Shown: positions 53,753-63,272, counted from the stretch's first letter. The stretch: 64,000 nt of DNA from Hyphomicrobiaceae bacterium (GCA_023384095.1 JAHDXT010000010.1:1-64000); one strand, 5' to 3'. The notes: generated by a model not told the origin, from the sequence alone. Program-made: numbers and translations.

Positions 53753-53854
53753 AAACGAAACCTGGCTATCCGGGAGGCCCCGAATCCGACTGACCCGCGA
53801 GCTTCAAGGCATCAAAACCCCGTCGCCGCCGAAGCAAAGTGGCGGCGGATCGCA

Positions 53855-53878
53855 GTTACCCGCCTGCGCGGGTATGAC
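53855..53878 (-). repeat. Short extragenic palindromic repeat
   Basis: ACCCGC-CTGC-GCGGGT flanked by GTT and ATGAC. The reverse strand reads GTCATACCCGCGCAGGCGGG, the common proteobacterial extragenic unit that translates as VIPAQAG. Confidence 0.65.
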
Positions 53879-53964
53879 GGCAAGTGTGGGCGGGCGGATG
53901 GGAATGGAACGGTGCACCGAGCAGGTGCCCGGCCGGATGGCGCCACCGTTGCGCCCACCCGATC

Positions 53965-53991
53965 TGTCATTTCCGCGAAGGCGGTAATCCG
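53965..53991 (+). repeat. Degenerate short extragenic repeat
   Basis: TGTCATTTCCGCGAAGGCGG followed by TAATCCG. It resembles the GTCATTCCCGCGAAAGCGGGAATCC unit with several changes in one arm. It lies about 100 bp from the previous copy in opposite orientation. Confidence 0.5.
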
Positions 53992-54307
53992 TGATGCGTT
54001 TCAGCGGGCAAGACGGGGTCGGACCCGGCGCGGCCTGCAGCGAAACTTGGCTGACCACGAGCTCCAGAGGCGACCTCTGCTACACCCGTTTCGTATCGAG
54101 GGTCGGCAAAGCCGGTGACCGGCTGACCCCGATCCACGTTCCGATGCGGATTCGTGCTCGGCATCCACACCCGACCCGGGTGCGCGGCGCAGCGCATCGG
54201 ACACTGGGCATAGCGCAGCGGCTCTGATCGGCAACAGCCCTGGTATCCGCCGCAATCCTCCCTTAGACCAACGTCTCCCGCGGGTCGTTGAGAGAGACGA
54301 GCTCACA

Positions 54308-55525
54308 ATGAATGCAATCACCGGGCTCGAGGCCCTGGCGCAGGGCGCCATCCTGTCGCCATTCACGCGCGTCGCCCGGCTGCTCGAGGGCATCGCGCCA
54401 GGCAACGACAAGGTCATCGAGATGACGGCGGGCGACCCCAAGGAGGCGATGCCCGGTTTCGTGATCGACAAGATGGCCGAGGCCAGGCACCTGCTGGCTA
54501 CGTATCCCAAAATACGCGGCTCCGACGATCTGCGCGGCGCGATCGCAGCCTGGATCGGACGCCGGTATGGGCTCGCCGGCAAGATCGACCCGGCACGGGA
54601 GATCCATCCGCTCAACGGCTCGCGCGAGGGTCTGTTCTTCGCGGCGCTGCCGGCTGTCGGCCGCAAACGGGTCGAGGGACGGCCGGTGATGCTGATCCCC
54701 AACCCGTTCTACCAGTCCTATCTCGGCGCCGCCTACGCCACCAACTGCGAGCCGTACTTCCTCAGCGCGACGGCGGCCACCGGGCACCTGCCCGATCTCG
54801 ACGCGCTGGAGCGACAGACCGAGGTCCTCGGCCGCACGGTCGCGTTCTATCTCTGCTCGCCCGCCAATCCGCAGGGCGCCGTTGCGGGCGCCGATTACAT
54901 CCGGCGGGCGCTGGAGCTGGCGCGCCGCTACGACTTCATGCTGTTCTTCGACGAGTGCTACTCGGAGATCTATGGCGGCGAGCCGCCGACGGGCGGGCTC
55001 GAGGTGGCGGCGGCCACGCCCGAAGGATACCGCAACCTCGTCGTCTTCAACTCGCTCTCGAAGCGCTCCAACCTGCCGGGCCTGCGCTCCGGCTTCGCGG
55101 CGGGAGACGGCGATTTCCTCGAGACCTTTGCCGAGATCCGCAATCTCACCGCGCCGCAGATGGCGGGCATCGTTCAGCACGCCTCGGCGGCGGTGTGGGC
55201 CGAGGAGCAGCACGTGGCAGTCATCCGCCGGGCCTACCGGACCAAGTTCGATATCTGCGACGAGCTGCTCACGGGCCGCTACGGATACCGCAGACCGGCC
55301 GGCGGCTTCTTCCTGTGGCTCGATATGGGTCAGTTCGGCGGCGGCGTAGAGGCTGCGGTAACCCTTTGGAAACGCTGCGGTGTCAAGGTCGTACCCGGTG
55401 TTTTCCTGGCCCAGCCGGACCCGGACGGGGGCAACCCCGGGGACGATCGCGTGCGCGTCGCCCTCGTTCACGACCCGGCCACGATCAGGGAGGCGCTGCA
55501 GCGTATCGTTTCAGTTCTGTGCTAG
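54308..55525 (+). CDS. Class I/II aminotransferase (DapC-like)
   Basis: A 405-residue PLP enzyme. The cofactor lysine is in NSLSKRSNLPGLRSGFAAG near residue 248, and the NPFYQSYLGAAYA and CSPANPQGAV blocks are typical. The pattern fits succinyldiaminopimelate transaminase-like enzymes; glutamate is the usual amino donor. Directly followed by ftsK (15 bp). Substrate assignment is tentative. Confidence 0.85.
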   Translation: MNAITGLEALAQGAILSPFTRVARLLEGIAPGNDKVIEMTAGDPKEAMPGFVIDKMAEARHLLATYPKIRGSDDLRGAIAAWIGRRYGLAGKIDPAREIHPLNGSREGLFFAALPAVGRKRVEGRPVMLIPNPFYQSYLGAAYATNCEPYFLSATAATGHLPDLDALERQTEVLGRTVAFYLCSPANPQGAVAGADYIRRALELARRYDFMLFFDECYSEIYGGEPPTGGLEVAAATPEGYRNLVVFNSLSKRSNLPGLRSGFAAGDGDFLETFAEIRNLTAPQMAGIVQHASAAVWAEEQHVAVIRRAYRTKFDICDELLTGRYGYRRPAGGFFLWLDMGQFGGGVEAAVTLWKRCGVKVVPGVFLAQPDPDGGNPGDDRVRVALVHDPATIREALQRIVSVLC

Positions 55526-55540
55526 GTCCGTTCAGCGTCC

Positions 55541-58063
55541 ATGTCGCAAGAGAGTTACTGCGTCGAGCATCAGCGCCTGCTTCCGATCTCGATCGAGGAC
55601 AGGCTGGCGAGCTGGATCGCCCGTAGCGCGGGCGTGGGGCTGTGTCTTGCCGGCCTCGCCGGCTGGCTGAGCCTGGTAACCTGGTCGGTGAGCGACCCCA
55701 GCCTCTCGCATGCCTCCTTCGGCCCGATGCGCAACCTGCTCGGGCCGGCCGGCGCCGTCGTTTCGGATTTGATGCTGCAGATGCTGGGGCTGGCCGCCGT
55801 CTTCGTGGTGCTGGCGCCCGCGGTCTGGGGCGTGGAGCTGCTTTCGCAGGGCCGGATCGCAGCGTACCGGATGAGGGGCGCGCTGTTGCTGGCCGCAGTC
55901 CTGGCGCTGGCCGCCGGGTGCTCCGCGCTGCCGACGGCCGCCGCATGGCCGCTGCACAGCGGCTTCGGCGGCGTCATCGGCGACCTGCTCTACAACCTCG
56001 TCGCTGGACTGCTTGCCGCCGCGATCCCCGGCCGGTCCGGGGCGGTGGCCGGGCTGGCCCTGTTCTCCGGGGGGTTGGCGGCGTTCATCTGCTGCCTCGG
56101 GATCGAAGGCCGCTGGTCATCCGGCTTCTGGCAGCCCGAGCTGACTTCCCGGCACAAGCCAGTCCTCTCCGGCTGGCGTCGTGCTCTCAGGGTGCCGGTC
56201 TTCCTCCGCCGGCGCTCGCGACGCGAGCCGTCTCTCGATCCGGCCTCGAAGCCATTCCGGCTCCGGCAGCCTGGATTCGCTGTCTCCTGGCCGGATCTCG
56301 GGCACGAGCAGGCAGCGCAACCGCCACGCCCCGCATTCACGAGCAACGCCGCCGGCGCCCGGCCCGCTGCCGGGGACGGCGACCCGGGGCCGCGCGACAC
56401 TGATTTCGACGTCTCGACCGATCTCGACAGCCGCCGCATCGCCGAGCGCTTCGCGCCTGCCAACGCCCAGTTGCCGCCGGGCGCGCCGCCGCCGGCCGCT
56501 GGCGGCCTGCTCGGCGGCCTGTCGCTGCGCAGGAGCGAGGCGGGGTTCCAGCGGCCCGGCGTCAACATGCTGAAGCGGCCCGCGGCCGGCAAGCCGGGAC
56601 CGGAATTCACGCAAGCCGTGCTGCGCGGAACGGCGCGGCTGCTCGAGGATGTGCTGGCCGATTTCGGAGTCAAGGGCGAGATCAAGGAGATCAAGCCCGG
56701 CCCGGTGGTGACACTGTTCGAGCTGGAGCCGGCGCGCGGCACCAAGTCGGCGCGCGTCGTGGGGCTGGCCGAGGACATCGCCCGCTCGATGAGCGCCACC
56801 GCCGTGCGCGTCGCCGTAGTGCCGGGCCGTAACGTGATCGGAATCGAGTTGCCGAACACGCGGCGCGAGACCGTTCTGCTGCGCGAGATGTTCGAGGCGG
56901 AGGCGTTCCGGACGAGCGACGCCCGCCTGCCGCTCGCACTCGGCAAGTCGATCGGTGGCGATCCGGTGGTCGTCGATCTGGCCCGCATGCCGCATCTGCT
57001 CGTCGCAGGCACCACGGGCTCCGGCAAGTCGGTCGGCGTCAACGCGATGGTGCTGTCGCTGCTCTACAAGCTGGCGCCCGAGGACTGCAGGCTGCTCATG
57101 ATCGACCCGAAGATGCTGGAGCTGTCGGTCTACAACGGCATCCCGCATCTGCTGACGCCCGTCGTGACCGACCCGCAGAAGGCGGTCGCCGCGCTCAATT
57201 GGGTCGTGCGCGAGATGGAGGAGCGCTACAAGCGCATGGCCCGGCTCGGCGTGCGCAGCATCGATGTGTTCAACAACCGCGTGCGGCATGCGAAGACCCG
57301 CGGCGACCATCTGCGGCGGACGGTGCAGACAGGCTTCGACCGGCGCACCGGCCAGGCGGTGTTCGAGACGGAGGAGCTGGATCTCGAGCCGATGCCTTGC
57401 ATCGTCGTCGTGGTCGACGAGTTCGCGGACCTGATGATCGTGGCAGGCAAGGAGATCGAGTCGGCCGTGCAGCGGCTGGCGCAGATGGCGCGGGCGGCCG
57501 GCATCCATCTCATCATGGCGACGCAGCGGCCCTCGGTCGACATCATCACCGGTACGATCAAGGCGAACTTCCCGACGCGGATCAGCTTCAAGGTGACGTC
57601 CAAGATCGACAGCCGCACCATCCTCAACGAGCAGGGCGCCGAGCAGCTCCTGGGGCAGGGCGACATGCTGTTCTCGGCCGGATCGGGGCAGGTGCAGCGC
57701 GTGCACGGGCCGTTCGTATCCGACGAGGAGGTCGAGAGCATCGCGCAGTTCCTGCGGGAGCAGGGCCAGCCGGAATACGTCGAGGGCATCACGGACGGCG
57801 CGGCCGGGGCGGACGAGCTGCAGGCGGCCGCCGGCGGCAAAAGCGAGGATGGCGATCTCTACGACAAGGCCGTCGCCATCGTGCTCAGGGATCGCAAGGC
57901 GTCGACCAGCTATCTGCAGCGGCGGCTGCAGATCGGTTATAACCGCGCCGCCGACCTCATCGAGCGCATGGAGCGTGACGGCATCATCAGCCCCGCCAAC
58001 GCCATGGGAAAACGGGAGATTCTGCTCGGCGGCGCCTCGGCGGCGGCGCCTACGGCGGCCTGA
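55541..58063 (+). CDS. ftsK: DNA translocase FtsK
   Basis: An 840-residue septal DNA pump. About four membrane helices occupy residues 25-190, and a short Pro/Ala-rich linker follows. The RecA-like motor has [14 protein letters not shown] (Walker A near residue 490) and [13 protein letters not shown] (Walker B). The gamma domain ([19 protein letters not shown], then [14 protein letters not shown]) recognises orienting sequences and activates XerCD. It is shorter than E. coli FtsK because the linker is short. Confidence 0.97.
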   Translation: MSQESYCVEHQRLLPISIEDRLASWIARSAGVGLCLAGLAGWLSLVTWSVSDPSLSHASFGPMRNLLGPAGAVVSDLMLQMLGLAAVFVVLAPAVWGVELLSQGRIAAYRMRGALLLAAVLALAAGCSALPTAAAWPLHSGFGGVIGDLLYNLVAGLLAAAIPGRSGAVAGLALFSGGLAAFICCLGIEGRWSSGFWQPELTSRHKPVLSGWRRALRVPVFLRRRSRREPSLDPASKPFRLRQPGFAVSWPDLGHEQAAQPPRPAFTSNAAGARPAAGDGDPGPRDTDFDVSTDLDSRRIAERFAPANAQLPPGAPPPAAGGLLGGLSLRRSEAGFQRPGVNMLKRPAAGKPGPEFTQAVLRGTARLLEDVLADFGVKGEIKEIKPGPVVTLFELEPARGTKSARVVGLAEDIARSMSATAVRVAVVPGRNVIGIELPNTRRETVLLREMFEAEAFRTSDARLPLALGKSIGGDPVVVDLARMPHLLVAGTTGSGKSVGVNAMVLSLLYKLAPEDCRLLMIDPKMLELSVYNGIPHLLTPVVTDPQKAVAALNWVVREMEERYKRMARLGVRSIDVFNNRVRHAKTRGDHLRRTVQTGFDRRTGQAVFETEELDLEPMPCIVVVVDEFADLMIVAGKEIESAVQRLAQMARAAGIHLIMATQRPSVDIITGTIKANFPTRISFKVTSKIDSRTILNEQGAEQLLGQGDMLFSAGSGQVQRVHGPFVSDEEVESIAQFLREQGQPEYVEGITDGAAGADELQAAAGGKSEDGDLYDKAVAIVLRDRKASTSYLQRRLQIGYNRAADLIERMERDGIISPANAMGKREILLGGASAAAPTAA

Positions 58064-58207
58064 TCGCGGCCCGTGCCGGGTCGCTGGTCCACCGAGCCGC
58101 CGCAGGATGCATGACGGCGGACAAGCCGTCATAGCGCCAACATCTCGTCTCAATGTTGCGACAATCGATCACCACGGATCTCTCGGCCGGACCAGACAGG
58201 GGGCAGG

Positions 58208-58927
58208 ATGGGCGCGATATCGGCGGTAGCTGCGGCGGTGGCCGCCGGTCTGCTCGCTTTGGCCGTTGCCGCTGGCAGCCCGGCACTGTCGCAGGATGAA
58301 AAGAAGCCGGCGCCGGCCGCGAATCCAGGCTGGACGGGCACGGTGACGCCGGGACAGGACCCGAACGCAGCCAGCTTCACCGCGGAGCAGACCGCGGCCG
58401 TGCAGAAGGTCAGCGGATACTTCATGGACCTGACGAACCTGAAGGGCGTCTTCCTGCAGACCGATCCCGACCGCAAGCAGATGCGGGGCCGCTTCTATTT
58501 GAAGCGGCCGGGCCGGTTCCGGTTCGACTACGGCGCGCCGAGCAAGAAGGTGGTCATTTCGGATGGCCGGTGGCTCGCCATCCAGGACCACGACCTCAAC
58601 ACCGAGGACGTGTACGAGCTCGACAACACTCCGTTCAGGCTGCTGCTGCGCAGCGAGGTCGACCTGCTGCGGGACGCACGCATCATCGAGGCGCAGGAAG
58701 CCGAGGATCTGATCATGGTCACGCTGCAGGACAAGAGCCCGGACGTCCCGGGCCGGATCACCCTGTTCTTGACGAAGCAGCCGGCGCTCGAGCTCAAGGA
58801 GTGGGTGACCTTCGATGCTCAGGGCCTCGAGACGCGGGTCGAGCTATCCAGTCTCGTCAGGACGGAGGAGATCGACCCCGCCCTGTTCAAGCGGGAGAAC
58901 CTGACGCTGAAGAGGTTCCAGCAGTGA
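58208..58927 (+). CDS. lolA: Outer-membrane lipoprotein carrier protein LolA
   Basis: A 239-residue periplasmic chaperone carrying lipoproteins to LolB. Signal peptide residues are about 1-30 (AAVAAGLLALAVAAGSPALS). Core features are YFMDLTNLKGVFLQTDPD, RFYLKRPGRFRFDY and KVVISDGRWLAIQD. It lies 144 bp after ftsK, the usual order in this lineage. Confidence 0.92.
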   Translation: MGAISAVAAAVAAGLLALAVAAGSPALSQDEKKPAPAANPGWTGTVTPGQDPNAASFTAEQTAAVQKVSGYFMDLTNLKGVFLQTDPDRKQMRGRFYLKRPGRFRFDYGAPSKKVVISDGRWLAIQDHDLNTEDVYELDNTPFRLLLRSEVDLLRDARIIEAQEAEDLIMVTLQDKSPDVPGRITLFLTKQPALELKEWVTFDAQGLETRVELSSLVRTEEIDPALFKRENLTLKRFQQ

Positions 58928-59026
58928 ATCGGCGGATCTGTTGATTGTTCGCCGCGCGCAACGGGAAGTTGCTACAAAGCGTGTGCGCCTCAATCACGTT
59001 TTCGTGAGGAAGTGCGACTCCCACTA

Positions 59027-59054
59027 TTGAAGTCGCGCCTATTAAGCTTAAGTA
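59027..59054 (+). promoter_or_regulatory. Candidate promoter of the small RNA
   Basis: TTGAAG (59027-59032) and TAAGTA (59049-59054) with a 16-bp spacer. It predicts transcription starting near 59061. The match is moderate. Confidence 0.35.
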
Positions 59055-59060
59055 GGTACC

Positions 59061-59201
59061 GACAGGCGGCGTCACCCTGTATCGGTAGTGCCCCCCGTCT
59101 AGCCGAAGACGCTGCCTGCGGCGTCGGAGTCCCTCCCGACGCCAGGCGCTGATAGCGCTCCTGCGCCCAACTCCTCCCCCCGGAGTTGGGCGCTTTTCGT
59201 T
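59061..59201 (+). ncRNA. Candidate small structured RNA
   Basis: About 140 nt between lolA and the convergent sensor gene. CAGGCGGCGTC (from 59063) pairs over 11 bp with GACGCTGCCTG (from 59108), with one G-U pair. GGCGTCGG / CCGACGCC (59120-59143) forms a second hairpin of 8 bp, GCGCT/AGCGC a small third, and a strong terminator ends it. I do not recognise an Rfam family; it lacks the SRP RNA loop. It could also be a structured 3' UTR of lolA. Confidence 0.4.
59163..59201 (+). terminator. Strong rho-independent terminator
   Basis: Perfect 12-bp stem GCGCCCAACTCC / GGAGTTGGGCGC, 7-nt loop, then TTTTCGTT. It acts on plus-strand transcripts, from lolA or the candidate RNA. The minus strand has no U-run. 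Confidence 0.9.
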
Positions 59202-59243
59202 ACATGGGGGCACCCGGACAAGACCGTTCGCGCGACCCGCGGC

Positions 59244-59774
59244 TCAGTGGGTCGCCTCGCATGCCCGGGGCTGCAAGGCGAACGTCGCTTCGGAAGCGGC
59301 AGCACTCGGAGAGAATTGCGTGCCGGCAGCAAGGGTTTCGTCGATTTTCCTCAAGTCATCTGCAAGCAATCTCAGCCTGCTCGAAAGCTTGTCGAGCAGA
59401 TGGTCGGTCAAGGCCAGGTCCGAGCGCATCTGCTCATGCAGGCTGTCGCGCGTGATCTTCAGGGCTTTGATCGGCTCCTCGCAGACGACGGTAGAGGAGT
59501 ACCTGGTCTCGACCAGCATGGCCATCTCGCCGACGACCGTCCCGGTGCTCAGCGGCTCGGAGGTGGGCTCGGCTCCAGGCCCGGCGGTGCGCACGGCCTT
59601 GCCCGACACGATCAGGTAGGCGGCCCCGCCCGCCCGTCCCTCGCTGATGATGGCCTCGCCCGGCCGGAACACGACCCGCTCGGCACGCTTGGCGATCTCG
59701 CTGAGCTGGATCGGCTCGAGGCCCTGGAACAGCGCAACCTGTCGCAAAGGCTCGACGAGCGACGCGAATGACAT
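59244..59774 (-). CDS. Cyclic-nucleotide-binding domain protein without DNA-binding domain
   Basis: A 176-residue protein. A cNMP-binding beta-roll fills residues about 10-125 (VALFQGLEPIQLSEIAKRAERV, FRPGEAIISEGRAGGAAYLIVSGKA, GTVVGEMAML each in part). A helical tail follows (LTDHLLDKLSSRLRLLADDLRK). No Crp-type helix-turn-helix is present, so it is not a standard regulator. The start at 59774 has GGGAGG 7 bp upstream. It is upstream-adjacent to the response regulator on the same strand in reverse order. Confidence 0.82.
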   Translation of the reverse strand: MSFASLVEPLRQVALFQGLEPIQLSEIAKRAERVVFRPGEAIISEGRAGGAAYLIVSGKAVRTAGPGAEPTSEPLSTGTVVGEMAMLVETRYSSTVVCEEPIKALKITRDSLHEQMRSDLALTDHLLDKLSSRLRLLADDLRKIDETLAAGTQFSPSAAASEATFALQPRACEATH

Positions 59775-59998
59775 CTCCTGGCCTCCCCCATACGACGGCA
59801 CGCGCCGGCAGCGGGGATCTCCCCTCGCTGACGCGTGCAGACATACCCCTGGCTGCAGGACAGACGATTCGCACGTCCAGGTAAAGCCCGCTGTTGGCGG
59901 CCGTTGGACAAGCTGGGGACCGGCTTGCCGGCGAGACCCGCTCCGGTTTTGAGTTTTCACAACGAGAACAGGGGCTTGCGTGGGCCAAGCCGCGGCGC

Positions 59999-60685
59999 TC
60001 ACGGGATGAGCTTATAGCCGCCGGTCTCGGTGATCAGCAGCTCGGCGTTGGAGGGGTCCTTCTCGATCTTTTGCCGCAGCCGGTAAATGTGGGTTTCGAG
60101 TGTATGTGTCGTCACCCCGGCGTTGTAGCCCCAGACTTCCAGCAGCAGGACATCGCGGGTCACCACCTTCTCGCCGGCCCTGTAGAGATACTTGAGGATG
60201 GAAGTCTCTTTCTCCGTCAGGCGGACCTTCGAGCCCTTGGCGTCGATGAGCAGCTTGGAGGCCGGCTTGAACGTGTAGGCGCCGATGGCGAAGACGGCGT
60301 CGTCGCTCTGCTCGTGCTGGCGAAGCTGAGCGCGGATGCGGGCCAGCAGCACGGCGAATTTGAAAGGCTTGGTGATGTAGTCGTTGGCGCCGGCGTCGAG
60401 GCCCAGGATCGTGTCCGCATCGGAGTCGTTGCCCGTCAGCATGATGATCGGCGCCTTGAAGCCGGATTTGCGCAGCCGTTTGCAGGCTTCGCGGCCGTCC
60501 ATGTCCGGCAGGCCGACATCGAGGATCAGCAGGTCGTGGTGACCGGTCCTGGCGGCATCGATGCCCCTGGTGGCCGTGGCCGCCGTGGCCACCTGGAACT
60601 CGTCGTGCAGGGCGAGCTGCTCGCGAAGGGACTCACGAAGGTCCTCGTCGTCATCGACGATGAGAATCTTGCGTGCGGTGCTCAT
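59999..60685 (-). CDS. OmpR-family response regulator
   Basis: A 228-residue regulator. The receiver domain (about 1-120) has the acidic pocket at Asp11-Asp13, phosphoacceptor Asp56 (LLILDVGLPD), Thr in MLTGND and Lys in DYITKPF. The winged-helix domain ends in THTLETHIYRLRQKIEKDP. No histidine kinase is nearby, so it is an orphan by context. It is divergent from the L,D-transpeptidase gene by 64 bp. Confidence 0.92.
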   Translation of the reverse strand: MSTARKILIVDDDEDLRESLREQLALHDEFQVATAATATRGIDAARTGHHDLLILDVGLPDMDGREACKRLRKSGFKAPIIMLTGNDSDADTILGLDAGANDYITKPFKFAVLLARIRAQLRQHEQSDDAVFAIGAYTFKPASKLLIDAKGSKVRLTEKETSILKYLYRAGEKVVTRDVLLLEVWGYNAGVTTHTLETHIYRLRQKIEKDPSNAELLITETGGYKLIP

Positions 60686-60749
60686 TCGATCATGCTCCCG
60701 GCGGCCATGGTGTGCTGCACAATCTAACATTGCGGAGGCAATCGAAACA

Positions 60750-61373
60750 GTGTCTAGGGTCAAAGGCTCCCCATGTCGCGAATTCGGAGCCGACGATGTC
60801 AGCCGGGGCGGCGAGCTGCAGGTCCGGGCGATTTCGATGCGCGCCGACAGGGGCTGGGCGACGCTCGGCGCCTTGCGGTTCCCCTGTGCTCTGGGCCGGT
60901 CCGGCCGACGGGCCATCAAGCGGGAAGGCGACGGGGCGACGCCGGTCGGCGCGTTCGCCGTCCGCCACGGCTTCTACCGGCCGGACCGCCTGCTGCGGCC
61001 CGCCACCCGGGTGCCGCTCACGCCGCTCGGGCCGAGCGACGGCTGGTGCGATGCTGTCGGCGACCGTAATTACAACCGCAGGGTCAAGCACCCCTATCCC
61101 GCCAGCGCCGAGCGCATGTGGCGGGAGGACCATCTCTACGACGTCGTCATCGTGCTCGATCACAACGAGCGGCCGCGCGTGCAGGGCGGGGGCAGCGCAG
61201 TCTTCATCCACGTCGCACGGCGGGGCTATGCGCCGACAGCGGGTTGCATCGCTTTCGAGCGCAATCACCTGCTGCGCCTGCTGAAGCTGCTTCGGCGCGG
61301 CACGGCGGTGCGCATCGCGCCATGGGCCCGCCGGCTCGGCCCTGCACCTGCGCGGCAGAGCGGCGGCTTCTGA
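60750..61373 (+). CDS. L,D-transpeptidase family protein (YkuD, COG3786 type)
   Basis: A 207-residue protein. The catalytic Cys166 is in APTAGCIAF with His154 (FIHVARRGY) before it. GDGATPVGAF and HPYPASAERMWREDHLYD are typical of the family branch. By family it makes 3-3 peptidoglycan cross-links or attaches proteins. There is no signal peptide. The GTG start at 60750 has GGAGG 11 bp upstream. Confidence 0.85.
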   Translation: MSRVKGSPCREFGADDVSRGGELQVRAISMRADRGWATLGALRFPCALGRSGRRAIKREGDGATPVGAFAVRHGFYRPDRLLRPATRVPLTPLGPSDGWCDAVGDRNYNRRVKHPYPASAERMWREDHLYDVVIVLDHNERPRVQGGGSAVFIHVARRGYAPTAGCIAFERNHLLRLLKLLRRGTAVRIAPWARRLGPAPARQSGGF

Positions 61374-61404
61374 AAAAAGAGAGGCCCGGAAGGCGTTCCG
61401 GGCC
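61373..61404 (-). terminator. Rho-independent terminator of amtB
   Basis: GGCCCGGAA / TTCCGGGCC with a GGCG loop (61383-61404). On the minus strand it is followed by TCTCTTTTTTC. It lies about 70 bp after the amtB stop and could also slow transcription from the opposite side. Confidence 0.85.
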
Positions 61405-61474
61405 CAGTCTAGGGAAGAAATCGTGATCGGGTACCGGGACCTGGCGGTCTGACCGGCGCGAAACCCGCGTCAAC

Positions 61475-62782
61475 TCAGTGCACGACCTCTCCGTGCAGCC
61501 CGAGGTCCAGCCCCTCGATCTCCGTCGTTTTATCGACCCTGAGCCCCATGAGCGCCTTGACCACGGTCAAGATCGCGAACGTCGCCAGCGCGCTCCAGGC
61601 GATGGTGGCGAGGATGCCGTAGATCTGCGTCAGCACCTGCGCCGCGTTGCCTTCGATGAGCCCGGGCTTGCCGCCGATCGCCTCGACGGCGAGGACGCCG
61701 GTCAGGATCGCACCGACGATGCCGCCGACGCCATGGATGCCGAACACGTCGAGGCTGTCGTCATAGCCGAGCCTGCGCTTCAGTGTCGTGGCGGCCAGGA
61801 AACAGAGCGCACCCGCTGCGAGGCCGATGAGCAGCGCGCCCATCGGCGCCACGAACCCGGCTGCCGGCGTGATCGCGACGAGTCCCGCGACGGCGCCGGA
61901 CGCGATGCCGAGCACGCTCGGCTTCTTGTGCACCATCCATTCGATGAACATCCAGGCGAGCGCGGCGGAGGCGGCGGCGATCTGGGTCGCCGCCATCGCC
62001 ATGCCGGCGGCGCCGTTGGCTGCGGCAGCCGAGCCGGCATTGAAGCCGAACCAGCCGACCCACAGCAGCGAGGCCCCGATCACCGTCAGGACCAGGTTGT
62101 GCGGCGCCATGTTCTCCTGTCCGTAGCCCTCGCGCCGGCCCAGCACCAGCGCGCAGACGAGGCCGGCGACGCCCGAATTGATGTGCACGACAGTGCCGCC
62201 GGCAAAATCCAGCACGCCGTCCGAGCCGAGGAATCCGCCGCCCCAGACCCAGTGACAGATTGGGGCGTAGACGATGACCAGCCAGAGCGCCAGGAAGGCG
62301 AGCAGGCTCGAGAACTTCATCCGGTCCGCGACGGCGCCGCAGATCAGCGCCGGGGTGATGATCGCGAAGGTCATCTGGAATGTCATGAACACGGATTCGG
62401 GGATCGTGCCCTGCAGCCCGTCCTTGGTCAGGTGCGCCAGGAACATCTTCTCGGGCCCGCCGACGAGGGCGTTGAGCGCGCCGCCGTCGCCGAACGCCAA
62501 CGAATATCCGACGGCCATCCACATCACCGTCATCAGGCAGCAGGTCGCAAAGCTCTGCATGGTCGTGGCGAGCACGTTCTTCTTGCGCACCATGCCGCCG
62601 TAGAAGAGAGCCAGCCCCGGGATCGTCATCATCAGGACGAGGACGGTCGACGTGAGCATCCAGGCGGTATCGCCCGTGTCGAGGCTCGATGCCGCTGTCG
62701 CCTGCGCGAATGCCGGCACGTTGGGGAGCGCCGTCGCAACGGCGGCGCCGGCGCCCATGCGCACTAGGTTCTTGAGCGTCAT
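61475..62782 (-). CDS. amtB: Ammonium transporter AmtB
   Basis: A 435-residue channel with an N-terminal signal-like segment (to about residue 27) and 11 helices. ALFYGGMVRKKNVL, DFAGGTVVHINSGVAGL and DVFGIHGVGGIVGAI carry the twin-histidine and gating features. It is preceded by glnK, as in nearly all proteobacteria. Confidence 0.97.
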   Translation of the reverse strand: MTLKNLVRMGAGAAVATALPNVPAFAQATAASSLDTGDTAWMLTSTVLVLMMTIPGLALFYGGMVRKKNVLATTMQSFATCCLMTVMWMAVGYSLAFGDGGALNALVGGPEKMFLAHLTKDGLQGTIPESVFMTFQMTFAIITPALICGAVADRMKFSSLLAFLALWLVIVYAPICHWVWGGGFLGSDGVLDFAGGTVVHINSGVAGLVCALVLGRREGYGQENMAPHNLVLTVIGASLLWVGWFGFNAGSAAAANGAAGMAMAATQIAAASAALAWMFIEWMVHKKPSVLGIASGAVAGLVAITPAAGFVAPMGALLIGLAAGALCFLAATTLKRRLGYDDSLDVFGIHGVGGIVGAILTGVLAVEAIGGKPGLIEGNAAQVLTQIYGILATIAWSALATFAILTVVKALMGLRVDKTTEIEGLDLGLHGEVVH

Positions 62783-62827
62783 TGTGTGAATTCCCTGCTT
62801 GGTTTGGGGGGCGAGCGATTGCCGGCG

Positions 62828-63166
62828 CTAGAGGGCGCTGTCGTCGGTTTCGCCGGTCCTTATGCGGACAGCGTGCTCGACGGGGGTGACGAAGATCTTG
62901 CCGTCCCCGATCTGGCCGGTCCTGGCGGCGCGCATGACGGCCTCGATCGTGCGATCGACGTCGGCGGAGGGAATGACCACCTCGATCTTCAGCTTGGGCA
63001 GAAAGCTCACTGCGTATTCGGCGCCGCGATAGACCTCGGTATGGCCTTTCTGGCGACCGTATCCCTTCACCTCGATCACGGTCATGCCCTGACAGCCGAG
63101 GTCGCTGAGCGCGGCGCGGACCTCCTCCAGCTTGAAGGGCTTGATGACGGCTGAGACGAGCTTCAT
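62828..63166 (-). CDS. glnK: PII nitrogen-regulatory protein GlnK
   Basis: A 112-residue PII trimer subunit. The uridylylation site is Tyr51 in the T-loop (GHTEVYRGAEY). KIEVVIPSADVD and TGQIGDGKIFV are conserved. It blocks AmtB when nitrogen is plentiful. The start at 63166 (MKLVSAVIKPF) is preferred over an ATG nine codons upstream. Confidence 0.96.
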   Translation of the reverse strand: MKLVSAVIKPFKLEEVRAALSDLGCQGMTVIEVKGYGRQKGHTEVYRGAEYAVSFLPKLKIEVVIPSADVDRTIEAVMRAARTGQIGDGKIFVTPVEHAVRIRTGETDDSAL

Positions 63167-63256
63167 GTCGGTGACCCTCTCGGTTGCTTTCACCGGAACC
63201 CGGGAGCCGGGTCGCGAGAGCCCTCCGCCCGTGGGCAGGGGCTGGTCACGAAGGGA

Positions 63257-63272
63257 GTCAAGATGCGTGCCA
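63257..63272 (-). promoter_or_regulatory. Candidate sigma-54 promoter of glnK-amtB
   Basis: On the minus strand TGGCAC-GCATC-TTGAC matches the -24/-12 pattern TGGCAC-N5-TTGCW except at the -12 C. It is about 91 bp upstream of the glnK start. glnK-amtB operons are usually sigma-54/NtrC dependent. I did not find clear NtrC sites. Confidence 0.4.

Larger units (their letters stand above)
53720..54307. other. Gene-free stretch with short extragenic repeats
   Basis: About 590 bp. I see no credible gene. It holds a terminator-like hairpin (53732-53752) and two short repeats (53855-53878 and 53965-53991). The remainder has no feature I recognise apart from the aminotransferase leader. Confidence 0.6.
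58928..59243 (+). other. Intergenic region after lolA
   Basis: About 316 bp without a protein gene. The first 130 bp contain a small TCACG-TTTT-CGTGA hairpin (58994-59007) and a candidate promoter; the rest is the candidate small RNA and its terminator. Confidence 0.6.

Noticed and set aside
53804-54058. Small ORF with VIPAQAG sequence
   Set aside because: The VIPAQAG peptide is the translated signature of a common extragenic repeat, and the frame has no ribosome site or family similarity.
59061-59201. SRP RNA, 6S RNA or tmRNA
   Set aside because: The conserved SRP tetraloop region is absent, there is no tRNA-like end, and the ends do not pair as in 6S RNA. It was kept only as an unnamed candidate.
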